DNA of 64,000 bases from the NCBI RefSeq assembly GCF_001417955.2, contig NZ_LKTM01000190.1:1-64000 (forward strand). The letters are read 5' to 3'. The first letter of the stretch is position 1, and the number at the start of each line of letters is the position of its first letter. The notes below the pieces were generated by a model, which was not told the origin of the DNA, did no database searches, and was given only the letters and a program-made list of their open reading frames with translations. The stretch comes from Mycobacterium gordonae (lineage in GTDB: Bacteria > Actinomycetota > Actinomycetes > Mycobacteriales > Mycobacteriaceae). Below, one piece after another: positions 19,377 to 28,616 of the stretch. Position numbers and translations under genes: made by a program.

Positions 19377-20150
19377 ATGGCGTACGAAACCATCCTGGTC
19401 GAACGTGAAGAGCGGGTCGGCATCATCACACTGAACCGGCCGAAGGCGCTCAACGCGCTCAACAGCCAGGTGATGAACGAAGTGACCAGCGCGGCAACAG
19501 AATTGGACAATGACCCGGCCATCGGGGCGATCATCATCACCGGCTCGGCCAAGGCGTTCGCCGCCGGCGCCGACATCAAGGAGATGGCCGGGCTGACATT
19601 CGCGGACGCCTTCGGAGCTGATTTCTTCGCACCCTGGGGCAAGCTGGCCGCCGTGCGGACCCCGACGATCGCGGCGGTCGCCGGGTATGCGCTCGGCGGT
19701 GGGTGCGAGCTGGCGATGATGTGCGATCTCCTGATCGCCGCCGACACAGCGAAATTCGGCCAGCCGGAGATCAAGCTCGGCGTCATTCCCGGGATGGGCG
19801 GCTCCCAGCGGCTGACCCGGGCCATCGGCAAGGCCAAGGCGATGGACCTCATCCTGACCGGTCGGACCATCGACGCCGCGGAAGCCGAACGCAGCGGCCT
19901 GGTTTCGCGAATCGTGCCCGCCGACGACCTGCTCACCGAGGCCAAGGCCGTCGCCACGACCATCTCGCAGATGTCGCTGCCGTCCGCTCAGATGGCCAAG
20001 GAGGCCGTCAACCGGGCCTTCGAATCGACACTGACCGAAGGACTTCTCTACGAGCGCCGGCTCTTTCACTCCACCTTCGCCACCGACGACCAGTCCGAGG
20101 GCATGACGGCCTTCATCGAAAAGCGCCCGCCCGACTTCAACCACCGATGA
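19377..20150 (+). CDS. echA8: enoyl-CoA hydratase
   Basis: EchA8 hydrates trans-2-enoyl-CoA to 3-hydroxyacyl-CoA in beta-oxidation. The 257-residue product is standard for the family: [26 protein letters not shown] with the first catalytic Glu, and [18 protein letters not shown] with the second. It matches Rv1070c throughout. ATG 19377 follows AAAGGCAGC. Its stop overlaps the start of the next gene as ATGA, so translation is probably coupled. Confidence 0.95.
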   Translation: MAYETILVEREERVGIITLNRPKALNALNSQVMNEVTSAATELDNDPAIGAIIITGSAKAFAAGADIKEMAGLTFADAFGADFFAPWGKLAAVRTPTIAAVAGYALGGGCELAMMCDLLIAADTAKFGQPEIKLGVIPGMGGSQRLTRAIGKAKAMDLILTGRTIDAAEAERSGLVSRIVPADDLLTEAKAVATTISQMSLPSAQMAKEAVNRAFESTLTEGLLYERRLFHSTFATDDQSEGMTAFIEKRPPDFNHR

Positions 20151-21889
20151 GCGAATCCCCGGCCGCCGCAACCACCGAGCAGGACCCGGCGGAGCACACA
20201 GACGCCGCGGCAACGGCCCCCTGGTGGCACCGCTACCGCGGCCGCTGGTGGGTCCGCCACTACACCTACACCGGGACCCTTTTCGGCCTGATCTTCATCT
20301 GGTTGTCGCTCACACCGTCGTTGCTGCCGCGCGGTCCGCTGTTCCAGGGCGTGGTCAGCGGTTGCTCGGGCGCCATCGGTTACGGCCTGGGCGTATTCGC
20401 CGTCTGGCTGGTCCGCTACATGCGGTCGCAGAACACCAGTCCCCCTGCGCCGCCGTGGGTTTGGCCGCCACTGATCGGGGTCGGCGCGATCGGCGTCGTC
20501 GTCATGGCCGTCCGGTTCCATGTCTGGCAGGACCACGTGCGCGACATGATGGGCGTCGAGCACCTGAAATGGTACGACTATCCGCTCACCGCGGTACTCG
20601 GAGTGATCGTGCTGTTCTCGCTGGTCGAGATCGGCCAGCTCATCCGCCGGCTGGTCATTGTGCTTGTGGGACAAGTAGACCGGATCGCACCGTTCCGGGT
20701 GTCCGCGACCATCGTGGTGATCGGACTGATCGTGTTGACGATCACCTTGCTCAACGGCGTCGTCCTCAAGTTCGCAATGCGTTCGATGAACGGCAGTTTC
20801 GCCGCGGTCAACAACGAAATGGACCCCGGCTTCAGCCCGCCCAAGTCCAAGCTGCGCTCGGGCGGCCCGGAGTCACTGGTGTCCTGGGAGTCCCTGGGAC
20901 ACCAGGGCCGCATCTTCGTCGAGGGTGGGCCTGCGGTCAGCAAACTGAGCGCATTCAACGGCACCCCGGCCATTGAACCGATCCGGGCGTACGCCGGGTT
21001 GAAATCCGCCGAAGACATCGACGCGACCGCCGACCTCGCGGCCCGGGAGTTGTTGCGCACCGGCGGATTACAACGCGCCGTGGTCGCGGTGGGGACCACC
21101 ACCGGTACCGGCTGGATCAACGAGGCCGAAGCCTCGGCGCTGGAGTACATGTACAACGGCAACACCGCGATCGTGAGCATGCAGTACTCCTTCCTGCCCA
21201 GCTGGCTGTCGTTTCTGGTGGACAAGGAGAACGCCCGGCACGCCGGGCAGGCGCTGTTCGAGGCCGTCGACAAGCTGATCCGGCAGATGCCGGAGTTCAA
21301 GCGGCCCAAGCTGGTCGTCTTCGGCGAGAGCCTGGGGTCGTTCGGCGGTGAGGCGCCGTTCATGAGCATCAACAACGTGCTGGCCCGTACCGACGGCGCC
21401 CTGTTCAGCGGGCCGACATTCAACAACACCATCTGGACCCAGCTGACCGCGAACCGCGACAACGGCTCACCGGAATGGTTGCCGATCTACGACGACGGCC
21501 GCAACGTGCGGTTCGTCGCCCGGCCGGAGAACCTGGACCGCCCCAAAGCAGCCTGGAATCATCCGCGGGTGGTCTATCTGCAGCACGCATCCGACCCGAT
21601 CGCCTGGTGGACGCCCGACCTGATGTTCAGCAAACCGGACTGGCTGCGCGAGAAGCGGGGCTACGACGTGGTGCCCGAGATGCGCTGGTTCCCGTTGGTG
21701 ACGTTCCTGCAGGTGTCGGCCGACATGGCGGTCGCCGTCGACGTCCCCGACGGCCACGGCCACCGCTACGTCGCCAACTGCGCCGACGGCTGGGCCGCGG
21801 TGCTGTCGCCGCCGGGGTGGACGCCGGACAAGACCGCGAAGTTGCGGCCCCTGTTGCACGCCGACTCGACGGCGGGAACCTCCGGCTAG
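20147..21889 (+). CDS. membrane-anchored alpha/beta-hydrolase family protein (Rv1069c-like)
   Basis: A 580-residue protein. The N-terminal ~210 residues hold four or five transmembrane helices ([67 protein letters not shown]). The C-terminal domain has a nucleophile elbow GESLGSFGG with S395 and a plausible Asp in [11 protein letters not shown]. This matches the actinobacterial two-domain alpha/beta-hydrolase family (Pfam 15420 plus 10081). The substrate is unknown. It is coupled by ATGA to echA8. In H37Rv two PE_PGRS genes follow; here the convergent rhodanese gene ends 16 bases away. Confidence 0.88.
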   Translation: MSESPAAATTEQDPAEHTDAAATAPWWHRYRGRWWVRHYTYTGTLFGLIFIWLSLTPSLLPRGPLFQGVVSGCSGAIGYGLGVFAVWLVRYMRSQNTSPPAPPWVWPPLIGVGAIGVVVMAVRFHVWQDHVRDMMGVEHLKWYDYPLTAVLGVIVLFSLVEIGQLIRRLVIVLVGQVDRIAPFRVSATIVVIGLIVLTITLLNGVVLKFAMRSMNGSFAAVNNEMDPGFSPPKSKLRSGGPESLVSWESLGHQGRIFVEGGPAVSKLSAFNGTPAIEPIRAYAGLKSAEDIDATADLAARELLRTGGLQRAVVAVGTTTGTGWINEAEASALEYMYNGNTAIVSMQYSFLPSWLSFLVDKENARHAGQALFEAVDKLIRQMPEFKRPKLVVFGESLGSFGGEAPFMSINNVLARTDGALFSGPTFNNTIWTQLTANRDNGSPEWLPIYDDGRNVRFVARPENLDRPKAAWNHPRVVYLQHASDPIAWWTPDLMFSKPDWLREKRGYDVVPEMRWFPLVTFLQVSADMAVAVDVPDGHGHRYVANCADGWAAVLSPPGWTPDKTAKLRPLLHADSTAGTSG

Positions 21890-21905
21890 CGGAGCCGACG
21901 GCGTG

Positions 21906-22307
21906 TCAGGTCAGGACGGGCTGGCCTGAACCGACCTCCGCCAGCACGCCCGCGGCGACCAGCGCGTGATATCCACCCACGACGTCCGTCGCGCGGTGCA
22001 GACCGAGGTCCAGCAGCGCCGCGGCGGCCAGGCTCGAGGTGTAACCCTCCGAACACAAGATGACCCACTCGACGTCGTCGCCGGCGGCCTGCGGCAGCCG
22101 CGCGTCACTGGTCGGGTCACACCGCCATTCCAGAACGTTGCGCTCGATCACCAACGCGCCGGGCACCTCACCTTCGCGGGCGCGCTGAGCGGCCGGCCTG
22201 ATGTCGACCAGCACCGCTCCCCGGCGCAGGGCCTCGGGCACCTGATCGGCCGGCAATCGCTGGTAGCGCTCGCGGGCGTCCTGAAGAATCCGGTCGATCC
22301 TGCTCAT
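21906..22307 (-). CDS. rhodanese-like domain protein (Rv1066-like)
   Basis: A 133-residue single rhodanese domain, with AVLVDIRPAAQRAREGEVPGA and the active-site loop CSEGYTSS starting at C85. The Cys is present, so sulfur transfer is chemically possible; the substrate is unknown. ATG 22307 shares its A with the stop of the cysteine dioxygenase gene, giving tight translational coupling. The pairing of a cysteine-oxidising enzyme with a rhodanese suggests a joint role in cysteine sulfur handling. Confidence 0.9.
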   Translation of the reverse strand: MSRIDRILQDARERYQRLPADQVPEALRRGAVLVDIRPAAQRAREGEVPGALVIERNVLEWRCDPTSDARLPQAAGDDVEWVILCSEGYTSSLAAAALLDLGLHRATDVVGGYHALVAAGVLAEVGSGQPVLT

Positions 22308-22870
22308 CAGGGCCCTTCGGGTTGATCGGTCAATACGGTGCGCTGGCGGCGCAGCGTGTTGCGCTCGGTGACGTCGTAGTAGGACATGGCGGTCAGCGGC
22401 GGGGAGTAGGCGTGCACACTCAGCGTCGGCGCCACCGGCGCCGGGGTGGTGATCGCTGCGGGGCGAGGCGCCCACACCACGTCGTGCACCCAACCCAGCG
22501 GGAAGCCGGCCTGGTCACCGGCGTCGAGCCGACGTCGGCGCAATCGGCTTCCGTCCCAACGATATTCGCTGAGGGAACCGGAAAGCACGGTCAGCGCCCC
22601 CAGCGAGCCGCCATGGTCGTGCAGTTCGGTGGCGTGCCCGGGGACCCAACTGATCAGCCAGATGTCGAGCTCGTCGTCGCCGTAAATGCGGGTGAACCAG
22701 CGTTCGGTCTCCGGCACACCACCGTCGGGCAGCAGGTGGTCGCACCGTCCGCTGAGGACGTCATCGGCGGCCAGATCGGTGGCGTGCAGCAGATCGGGTA
22801 CCCGCAGCCGGGTAGGGCCTGAACTTGGGTTGTTGACGCCGGGGTACGGACGAGCGAGGGCGATAGCCAT
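22307..22870 (-). CDS. cysteine dioxygenase family protein (Rv1065-like)
   Basis: A 187-residue cupin of the cysteine dioxygenase type I family, which oxidises cysteine to cysteine sulfinate with non-haem iron. The family core HDHGGSLGALTVLSGSLSEY supplies H84 and H86, and H129 in GWVHDV is the likely third ligand. The ATG at 22870 lies 118 bases from the divergent lpqV start. Its TGA overlaps the rhodanese ATG. Other thiol dioxygenase substrates such as 3-mercaptopropionate cannot be excluded from sequence alone. Confidence 0.87.
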   Translation of the reverse strand: MAIALARPYPGVNNPSSGPTRLRVPDLLHATDLAADDVLSGRCDHLLPDGGVPETERWFTRIYGDDELDIWLISWVPGHATELHDHGGSLGALTVLSGSLSEYRWDGSRLRRRRLDAGDQAGFPLGWVHDVVWAPRPAAITTPAPVAPTLSVHAYSPPLTAMSYYDVTERNTLRRQRTVLTDQPEGP

Positions 22871-22988
22871 GGAAAAACTCCGGAGTGTGAAACGGATTGG
22901 GCAAGCGGCGGCGCGTCAGGGCCGACAACACTCGCAACAAAATCCGAACCGCTCCATCACGCCGACAGTCTTGCATAGATTGAGACCC

Positions 22989-23414
22989 GTGCGCGGACAC
23001 CGACGATGGGCAGCGCTGCTCGGCGCGCTGGCGTGCCTGCCGGCAGTCGCGGCCTGCTCGCACAGCGATGACGGGGGCAGGACCACATCGTCGCCGGCCC
23101 GATCGTCGACCACGGCCGGTTCGCTCCCGCCGGGCGCGATCGGCATCTCCCCCGGCGGCGTGACCACCCGGGTCGATGCCCCCGCGGAGTCGACCGAGGA
23201 AGAGTATTTCCAGGCCTGCCATGCCGCGAAGGTGTGGATGGACGCTCAGGGCGGCACCGGCGAAACGCAGATCGAGCCCTATCTGGCAATGGTGCAGACG
23301 TCCGCGCCCGGCACTGCGGGCAGCTGGAACAAGCGCTGGGCGGAACTTGGCCCGGAGCGTCAGGCCGCGGTGATCGTGGCGGCGCAAGCCGCCGGCAGAG
23401 GTGAATGCGGTTGA
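22989..23414 (+). CDS. lpqV: lipoprotein LpqV
   Basis: A 141-residue secreted lipoprotein: basic start VRGHRRW, hydrophobic core and lipobox AVAAC with the lipidated Cys at about residue 23, then a Ser/Thr/Pro linker and a small domain with two Cys (QACHAAK and GECG) that could pair. It resembles Rv1064c. GTG 22989 is used; the frame is open further upstream, but that part would bury the signal peptide. The function is unknown. Confidence 0.85.
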   Translation: MRGHRRWAALLGALACLPAVAACSHSDDGGRTTSSPARSSTTAGSLPPGAIGISPGGVTTRVDAPAESTEEEYFQACHAAKVWMDAQGGTGETQIEPYLAMVQTSAPGTAGSWNKRWAELGPERQAAVIVAAQAAGRGECG

Positions 23415-23505
23415 CCAATCACAGCGCCTGCTGAATTGAAATCACGCCTGCGCAAAACTGTCAGCCGGTTCCAGCAGGCAACCGCTCGCCAAGCACAATG
23501 TGGGC

Positions 23506-24561
23506 ATGTCCGGACCAATACCGCTTCGCCCGCACGGGACCTCTGCAAGTCGCGTCGCGCTGGCCCTGGGCAGCGGCGGCGCCCGTGGATACGCCCACAT
23601 CGGCGTGATCCAGGAGCTGCAGGAGCGGGGTTATGAAATCGTCGGCATCGCCGGCTCGTCGATGGGCGCCCTGGTGGGCGGTGTGCAGGCCGCCGGACGC
23701 CTCAACGAGCTTGCCGACTGGGCCACGTCGCTCACGCAACGCACGATTCTTCGCCTGCTGGACCCCTCACTCACCGCGGCGGGAGTGTTGCGGGCGGAAA
23801 AGATCCTGGACGCGGTCCGCGACATCCTCGGCCCGGTCACCATCGAAGAACTGTCGGTCCCGTACACCGCCGTGGCCACCGATCTGCTGACCGGCAAGTC
23901 CGTGTGGTTCCAGCGTGGCCCCCTGGACGAGGCGATCCGCGCTTCCATCGCCATTCCGGGTGTGATCGCCCCGCACGAGGTCGGTGGACGGCTACTGGCC
24001 GACGGAGGAATCCTGGACCCGCTTCCGATGGCGCCGGTCGCGGCCGTCAATGCCGACCTGACCATCGCGGTCAGCCTCAACGGCAGCGAACCGGGCGCCA
24101 CCCGGGACGCCGAACCGGGCGTGACCGCTGAGTGGCTGAACCGCATGGTGCGCAGCACCACCGCGCTGCTTGACACCAACGCCGCCAAATCGCTGCTCGA
24201 CCGGCCGACGGCGCGGGCGGTCCTGAGCCGGTTCGGGGCGACGCCGCCGGAGACGGAGTCCGACGACTGGTCGGACTCTTCCGAGAGTCCGGACGACGAC
24301 ACACCCGAAGTGCCCAAGCTCGGCAGCTTTGAGGTGATGAACCGGACGATCGACATCGCCCAGTCCGCACTGGCCCGACACACGCTGGCGGCCTACCCGC
24401 CGGACCTGCTCATCGAGGTGCCGCGCACCACCTGCCGCAGCCTTGAATTCCATCGCGCGGTCGAGGTGATCGCCGTCGGCAGGGCGCTGGCCGCTCGCGC
24501 ATTGGACGCTTTTGAGAATGCCGATGACGACGACACGCAAGCGCCCGCAATCGAGGGTTGA
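23506..24561 (+). CDS. patatin-like phospholipase (Rv1063c-like)
   Basis: A 351-residue patatin/RssA-type serine hydrolase. The oxyanion loop GSGGARG is at 22-28, the nucleophile S52 is in GSSMG, and the dyad Asp is in LLADGGILDPLP. A Ser/Asp-rich acidic insert (ESDDWSDSSESPDDDTPE, about residues 245-265) separates the catalytic core from the C-terminal part. Such enzymes deacylate phospholipids or related esters. ATG 23506 is used; GTG 23500 adds two residues. It is followed on the opposite strand by an RHH protein and a second patatin. Confidence 0.9.
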   Translation: MSGPIPLRPHGTSASRVALALGSGGARGYAHIGVIQELQERGYEIVGIAGSSMGALVGGVQAAGRLNELADWATSLTQRTILRLLDPSLTAAGVLRAEKILDAVRDILGPVTIEELSVPYTAVATDLLTGKSVWFQRGPLDEAIRASIAIPGVIAPHEVGGRLLADGGILDPLPMAPVAAVNADLTIAVSLNGSEPGATRDAEPGVTAEWLNRMVRSTTALLDTNAAKSLLDRPTARAVLSRFGATPPETESDDWSDSSESPDDDTPEVPKLGSFEVMNRTIDIAQSALARHTLAAYPPDLLIEVPRTTCRSLEFHRAVEVIAVGRALAARALDAFENADDDDTQAPAIEG

Positions 24562-24638
24562 TATATCGTTTACGGCCCGTCATATCCGGTAAATACCCGG
24601 GGTTAAATCGCATAGGTCGTCGCAATAACTCCGATCGA

Positions 24639-25028
24639 CTAGGCGCGTTTGCGCCCCGGCCCAGTGTGGGCGGCCGCTTTGCGCTGCAACTCGGCGACCA
24701 GGTCCGACGGGTGGAGTTGCTGAGCCAGCCTGTTGAGCGCCAACCGCACCACGGCACTACGCGTGGCGTCCACCCGAGGCTTCGCGAAACGCGCTGCGGT
24801 ACGGATGGTTTCGAGAAAAGCATCAGTCGGTTCGTCGAGATAGATCGAGACCTTGGTCAGCTGCGTCGGCCCCGCCGGCCGCACCGGCGACGAGGGCGCG
24901 CCCGCCTGCGGCGGGGCGGCAGGCCGCAGCGGCGGCTGCGGAATCGGCGCGGGACGCCCGCGGTAGTGCCCCACCGGAACTGCATTGCGCTGCGCCGTGC
25001 CATTTCGTGCGGTTACGCCATAAGTCAT
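24639..25028 (-). CDS. ribbon-helix-helix-like DNA-binding protein
   Basis: A 129-residue protein with a flexible Pro/Arg-rich N-terminus (~65 residues) and a C-terminal segment that fits a ribbon-helix-helix fold: strand TKVSIYLDEPT, then two helices TDAFLETIRTAARFAK and RSAVVRLALNRLAQQL. RHH proteins bind DNA as dimers and include antitoxins and partition regulators. No toxin or partner gene lies beside it. ATG 25028 follows AAAGGGAAAC. The ~200 bases upstream are AT-rich for this window. I do not recall it at this position in H37Rv. Confidence 0.72.
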   Translation of the reverse strand: MTYGVTARNGTAQRNAVPVGHYRGRPAPIPQPPLRPAAPPQAGAPSSPVRPAGPTQLTKVSIYLDEPTDAFLETIRTAARFAKPRVDATRSAVVRLALNRLAQQLHPSDLVAELQRKAAAHTGPGRKRA

Positions 25029-25228
25029 GGTGTTTCCCTTTCGAAGTTGTGGAGGAAGCAATTAACGCAGCGCTCCGGCATTTCAAGAGTTATGACGCTG
25101 CGACCAGCTAGGTATAACACGCTGACGATTGGCGCAACAACCGACGAAAAGCCCGAAAAACGCTGATTACATACCGATTCAACAATTCTTCAACGTCCGG
25201 TTCGCAGGCACTGAACGGCACGGCGTGA

Positions 25229-26098
25229 TCAGACCCCCAAGAAGCGCGCGACGGCGGCGGCTTCGCGGCGACCCTGCACACGTCCGGCCTGGGCCGAGCC
25301 GATCCGGCAGCGCGGATCCAGCGGATTGGCACCGAACGCCGCGAGCGAGCCGTCGTCGGCGAAAACGCTGAAAGTCTTCCCGGCGAAGGCCGCGATCTCG
25401 GCGGCGGGCCCGGGACCGAAGGGCGACGGCGCGTCGGCGCCCGCCGGCACCAGCACGACGGCCACGTCACAGTCGTCGGCCACCCCGACGTTGACCGTGC
25501 TGTGCACACCACCGTCCATGTACCGCCGGCCTGCGATCGTCACCGGCGGCCACGCCCCGGGCACCGCGCAACTGGCCGCCACCGCATCGACCAACCCGAC
25601 CCCGCTGTCGCGGTCGAAGACGACCAATTCTCCTGTCCCCGTGTCGACTGCGACGAGCCGCACGGCACGCTCCGGCCACTCGTGCGAGGGCAGGCGGGCA
25701 GCGATCACCTCGCGCCGGACGGATTCCGGGACGGTGTCGACGGCGAGTGCCACCCCGCCGATCCGCTTCAGTCGCCCTGTAGTTCTGTCCCCGCCGGGAG
25801 CGCGCGGTTCGCGCAGCGCGTCCAGAAACAGCTCGGTGATCGCCTCGATGTCGACGCCGGGGTCCATCTCAGCAGAAGTCTCGGCGACCTGCCGATCGAA
25901 CAGCGTCTGCAACGAACAGCCGCTGGTGATCTGCGCCGCGACGGTCGAACCCGCGGATGTGCCGACCAGCACGTCGGATTCCAGCAACCGTTGCGCGGCC
26001 GGCGGGGACTCGTCGGCGATACCGCGCAGAATCCCTGTCTCCCAGGCGATTCCGGCTACCCCACCACCGGCCAGCACCAGCGCCCGCCGGGACGTCAT
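25229..26098 (-). CDS. patatin-like phospholipase (Rv1062-like)
   Basis: A 289-residue patatin-fold hydrolase: GGGVAGIAWE oxyanion loop near the start, GTSAGS nucleophile elbow and YMDGGVHST with the catalytic Asp. It is more compact than the patatin at 23506 and shows little similarity outside the motifs, so the two are not a recent duplication. Its ATG overlaps the stop of the amidotransferase gene as ATGA, making it the last gene of the four-gene Rv1059-Rv1062-like operon. Confidence 0.9.
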   Translation of the reverse strand: MTSRRALVLAGGGVAGIAWETGILRGIADESPPAAQRLLESDVLVGTSAGSTVAAQITSGCSLQTLFDRQVAETSAEMDPGVDIEAITELFLDALREPRAPGGDRTTGRLKRIGGVALAVDTVPESVRREVIAARLPSHEWPERAVRLVAVDTGTGELVVFDRDSGVGLVDAVAASCAVPGAWPPVTIAGRRYMDGGVHSTVNVGVADDCDVAVVLVPAGADAPSPFGPGPAAEIAAFAGKTFSVFADDGSLAAFGANPLDPRCRIGSAQAGRVQGRREAAAVARFLGV

Positions 26099-26976
26099 GG
26101 CCGGTGCCGCGTTCCGGGAAGCGCGTGCTGCGCACGGAAGACCGGCTGACTCAGATCATCCCGGCGCACCAGATGCCGGGGCGGATCGGGCAACACCACA
26201 CTTCGGCTGATGTTCAGCGCCGCATCGACATAGACCAGCTCGCCGGGCTCGAGCAGACACCACCGGTGGTCGTCGTCCATCGGCTCGGTCGCGAACACCA
26301 CCGACGATCTTTCGGTCAGTGTCTGGCTCTGCGCGTGAATCCTGCTGGTGCTCATGTCGAAATCGGGTACCCCGTCGACCCGCCTGTCCAGCATGAACAG
26401 CTGATGGGTGTCCGGGTACCGCAGTGCCCACATCTGAGTTCCCATGCACAGCAGGATGTTGACGGCGTAGACCGGCACATTGTCGGCAAGCCAGCTGACG
26501 GCGTCCAGAATCCCGGCCGACACGTCGCCGTCGTGCGCGCGAATGGCCGCGGTGATCAGTGCGAAGACTCGCTCGGAATCGGTCTGGCCCTGCACCAGTT
26601 CGAACGTGCCGAGTTCACGAAGCCGCTCTTCGACCGCGCCGAGACCCTCGATCATCCCGTTGTGCGCGAAGATCCGGCCGTCCTGCAGGAACGGGTGGGT
26701 GTTGCGCACATCGAGTGATCCCGTTGTCGCATAACGGACATGGGCGATGAAGGTGGTGCCGTCGAGTTGATGGGCCTCGGTGGCGAACGTCGCGTCCCGC
26801 CAGGCCGCGATCGGCTCCTTGTACAGCCGCGGAAGGCCGCGCTCGTCGAACACTCCCAGCCCTGTGCCGTCGGGGTTCTTCAGGCTCTGTTGGGCAAGGC
26901 TGTCCGGTGCTTCCAGCAACCAGAATGTCGCGGTCACGACTTCGGTGCCGGCATGCAGGCCGAAGAGTCGACACAT
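26095..26976 (-). CDS. class II glutamine amidotransferase (Rv1061-like)
   Basis: A 293-residue protein of the YafJ/EgtC-type Ntn amidotransferase family. The start MCRLFGLHAG exposes Cys2 as the N-terminal nucleophile once Met is removed; NPDGTGLGVF, FIAHVRYATTG and THPFLQDGRIFAHNGM are the glutamine-site motifs. It is a stand-alone glutaminase domain with no synthase domain attached, so the acceptor is unknown. The start sits two bases after the SRPBCC gene stop. Confidence 0.9.
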   Translation of the reverse strand: MCRLFGLHAGTEVVTATFWLLEAPDSLAQQSLKNPDGTGLGVFDERGLPRLYKEPIAAWRDATFATEAHQLDGTTFIAHVRYATTGSLDVRNTHPFLQDGRIFAHNGMIEGLGAVEERLRELGTFELVQGQTDSERVFALITAAIRAHDGDVSAGILDAVSWLADNVPVYAVNILLCMGTQMWALRYPDTHQLFMLDRRVDGVPDFDMSTSRIHAQSQTLTERSSVVFATEPMDDDHRWCLLEPGELVYVDAALNISRSVVLPDPPRHLVRRDDLSQPVFRAQHALPGTRHRP

Positions 26977-26978
26977 GC

Positions 26979-27455
26979 TCAGTCGGTCACCAGTTGCGCG
27001 GACAACTTCTCGAGCACCACGCGCGCGTAGCCCTTCCACATCTTGCCGAATACCGGCAGCAGCGGCGCCGCGGCCGACGACTTCGGATGCAGCGTCCACT
27101 GCCAGGTCACCCGGGTGCCGGTGCCGGCCGGCGCAAACGACCACACGCCGTCCACCGTGTGCACCAGCGTGGCCAGCGGTCCGCTGATGTCGGAGAGCGT
27201 GTAGCCGAACGAGCGCGGCGGGTCGACGCTGGTCAGCTGTTCGTGCACCCGGCCGCCACCCACCATCAGGATGGTTCGGGTCTGGCCGGCCGCGTCCCAG
27301 TCGCCGACCTGGTCGCGCACCTCTTTGATGGGCGGGATGATTCCGTACCACTGCGCGCAGATGACCGGCAGCGATATGGGCAGCGTCTGGGCGAAGGCAT
27401 CCTCGACCGAGATCGGTATCGCGCGTGACTGCTGGACCACAACCGACTTTGCCAT
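26979..27455 (-). CDS. SRPBCC/polyketide-cyclase-like protein (Rv1060-like)
   Basis: A 158-residue START/SRPBCC-fold protein (MAKSVVVQQSRAIPISVEDAF at the start, then alternating strands and a final helix). Such proteins bind hydrophobic ligands in a central cavity; the ligand here is unknown. It is coupled on both sides: its ATG shares a base with the upstream stop and the amidotransferase starts two bases after its stop. The frame continues upstream only as an overlap with the reductase gene. Confidence 0.85.
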   Translation of the reverse strand: MAKSVVVQQSRAIPISVEDAFAQTLPISLPVICAQWYGIIPPIKEVRDQVGDWDAAGQTRTILMVGGGRVHEQLTSVDPPRSFGYTLSDISGPLATLVHTVDGVWSFAPAGTGTRVTWQWTLHPKSSAAAPLLPVFGKMWKGYARVVLEKLSAQLVTD

Positions 27456-28528
27456 CAGACCTCTTTGCTTTCTCGTGACAGCCGTGGCGCGGCCCGGCCG
27501 GTGATGAGCGGCAGATCGAAGAAGCTCTGGATTCCCGCCGGCGCGGCGCAGGTTGCCGGGACCGCGTTGACGCAGTGCGCGGCGGTGGCGACGATGCCCG
27601 GGTTGCTGACCAGCCCGGCCTGCACGCTTTCCGGCTGCCACCCCTTGATCGTGACGAAGGTGTCCGGGTTGCCCCGCACCTCGACCTCGTAACGCTCCCC
27701 CGGGGGCCCGAAAGACCATGGCGGATCGAGATTTTCCTCACCCATCAACCAGTTCACGGTGATCTGGACGACCGGGGTGTCGCCGACCAGCGCCTCCCAG
27801 TGGAAGCGGCGGCCCGCCACCTGCCCGGGCTCGATCAGCCCGATCGGTGAGTCGATAGGCGCTGTCGCGACGGCCACTTCCTGCGAGGGACGGATCTCGG
27901 GGCTGGCGGCGAAGCCCAGTTTGTCGACGCACAACCGCACCGATTGGAAGAAGCCGCCATTGAGCAGCTTCTGCATCGGCCCGGTCAGCGCGCTGTCCGG
28001 GGTGCCGCCGAATCCCATCACGTAGCGCAGCACGTCCGGTGCGCCGTAGGTCCGAAGATCGGAAAACTCCTCGGCGCGAACGAAAGTCACACCGGTGGAC
28101 ATCACCGACAGCAGTAACGGGAACAATTCGGTGGCTGCCCCCGGCCCGATTCCGGCGCCGTGCAATGTGGTGTTGCCGGCCTGGGCGGCGACTTCCAGTG
28201 GGGCGGCTTCTTTTTCGGTCGGATAGAACCAGCCGAGCGGGCTGACGACGTTCTTGCCGGAGCGCAGCAGCGCCGCCACTTCGTCGACGCTGGGCAGCAA
28301 CGGCGCGTAGATCACGGCGTCGGCATCGAGTCGCAGGATGTCGTCGATGTCGTTGGTCGCGGTGACACCCAGCGCGGGGCCGCCGATGATCTCGCCGACG
28401 TCCTTGCCGTTCTTGGCTTCTGAATGTACCCAGCAGCCGGTGAGTTCGAGTTCGGGATGTTCGAGCACGCCTTTGATCGCGGCCACCCCGACCGACCCGG
28501 TCGCCCACTGCACGACCCGCAGGCTCAT
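27455..28528 (-). CDS. dihydrodipicolinate-reductase-like NAD(P)-binding protein (Rv1059-like)
   Basis: A 357-residue protein with an N-terminal Rossmann segment (MSLRVVQWATGSVGVAAIKG) and the layout of DapB/2,4-diaminopentanoate-dehydrogenase-like proteins common in mycobacteria. It is not DapB itself, because the DapB catalytic motif is not evident. ATG 28528 follows AGAGGGGACC; an in-frame start 30 bases upstream is less likely. It leads the operon of reductase, SRPBCC protein, amidotransferase and patatin, an arrangement that suggests modification of a hydrophobic metabolite, but no pathway is known. Confidence 0.87.
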   Translation of the reverse strand: MSLRVVQWATGSVGVAAIKGVLEHPELELTGCWVHSEAKNGKDVGEIIGGPALGVTATNDIDDILRLDADAVIYAPLLPSVDEVAALLRSGKNVVSPLGWFYPTEKEAAPLEVAAQAGNTTLHGAGIGPGAATELFPLLLSVMSTGVTFVRAEEFSDLRTYGAPDVLRYVMGFGGTPDSALTGPMQKLLNGGFFQSVRLCVDKLGFAASPEIRPSQEVAVATAPIDSPIGLIEPGQVAGRRFHWEALVGDTPVVQITVNWLMGEENLDPPWSFGPPGERYEVEVRGNPDTFVTIKGWQPESVQAGLVSNPGIVATAAHCVNAVPATCAAPAGIQSFFDLPLITGRAAPRLSRESKEV

Positions 28529-28545
28529 GGTGGTCCCCTCTCTCT

Positions 28546-28607
28546 CGCGAGCAGACACAAAATCGCGTGTTTCGGGCGCCGAAAGTGCGAGTTTGCGTCT
28601 GCTCGCG
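28546..28607 (-). terminator. hairpin after fadD14, copy of the greA/metB element
   Basis: Arms 28546-28566 and 28587-28607 pair with two mismatches in 21. The arm begins CGCGAGCAGACNCAAA as in the element at 8806-8867. It begins 10 bases after the fadD14 stop and ends 18 bases before the next start, so it likely terminates fadD14. Confidence 0.72.
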
Positions 28608-28616
28608 CCTAGTCGG

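Noticed and set aside
22686..22988. Upstream extension of the lpqV frame
   Set aside because: It overlaps the divergent cysteine dioxygenase gene and would place the lipoprotein signal peptide internally.
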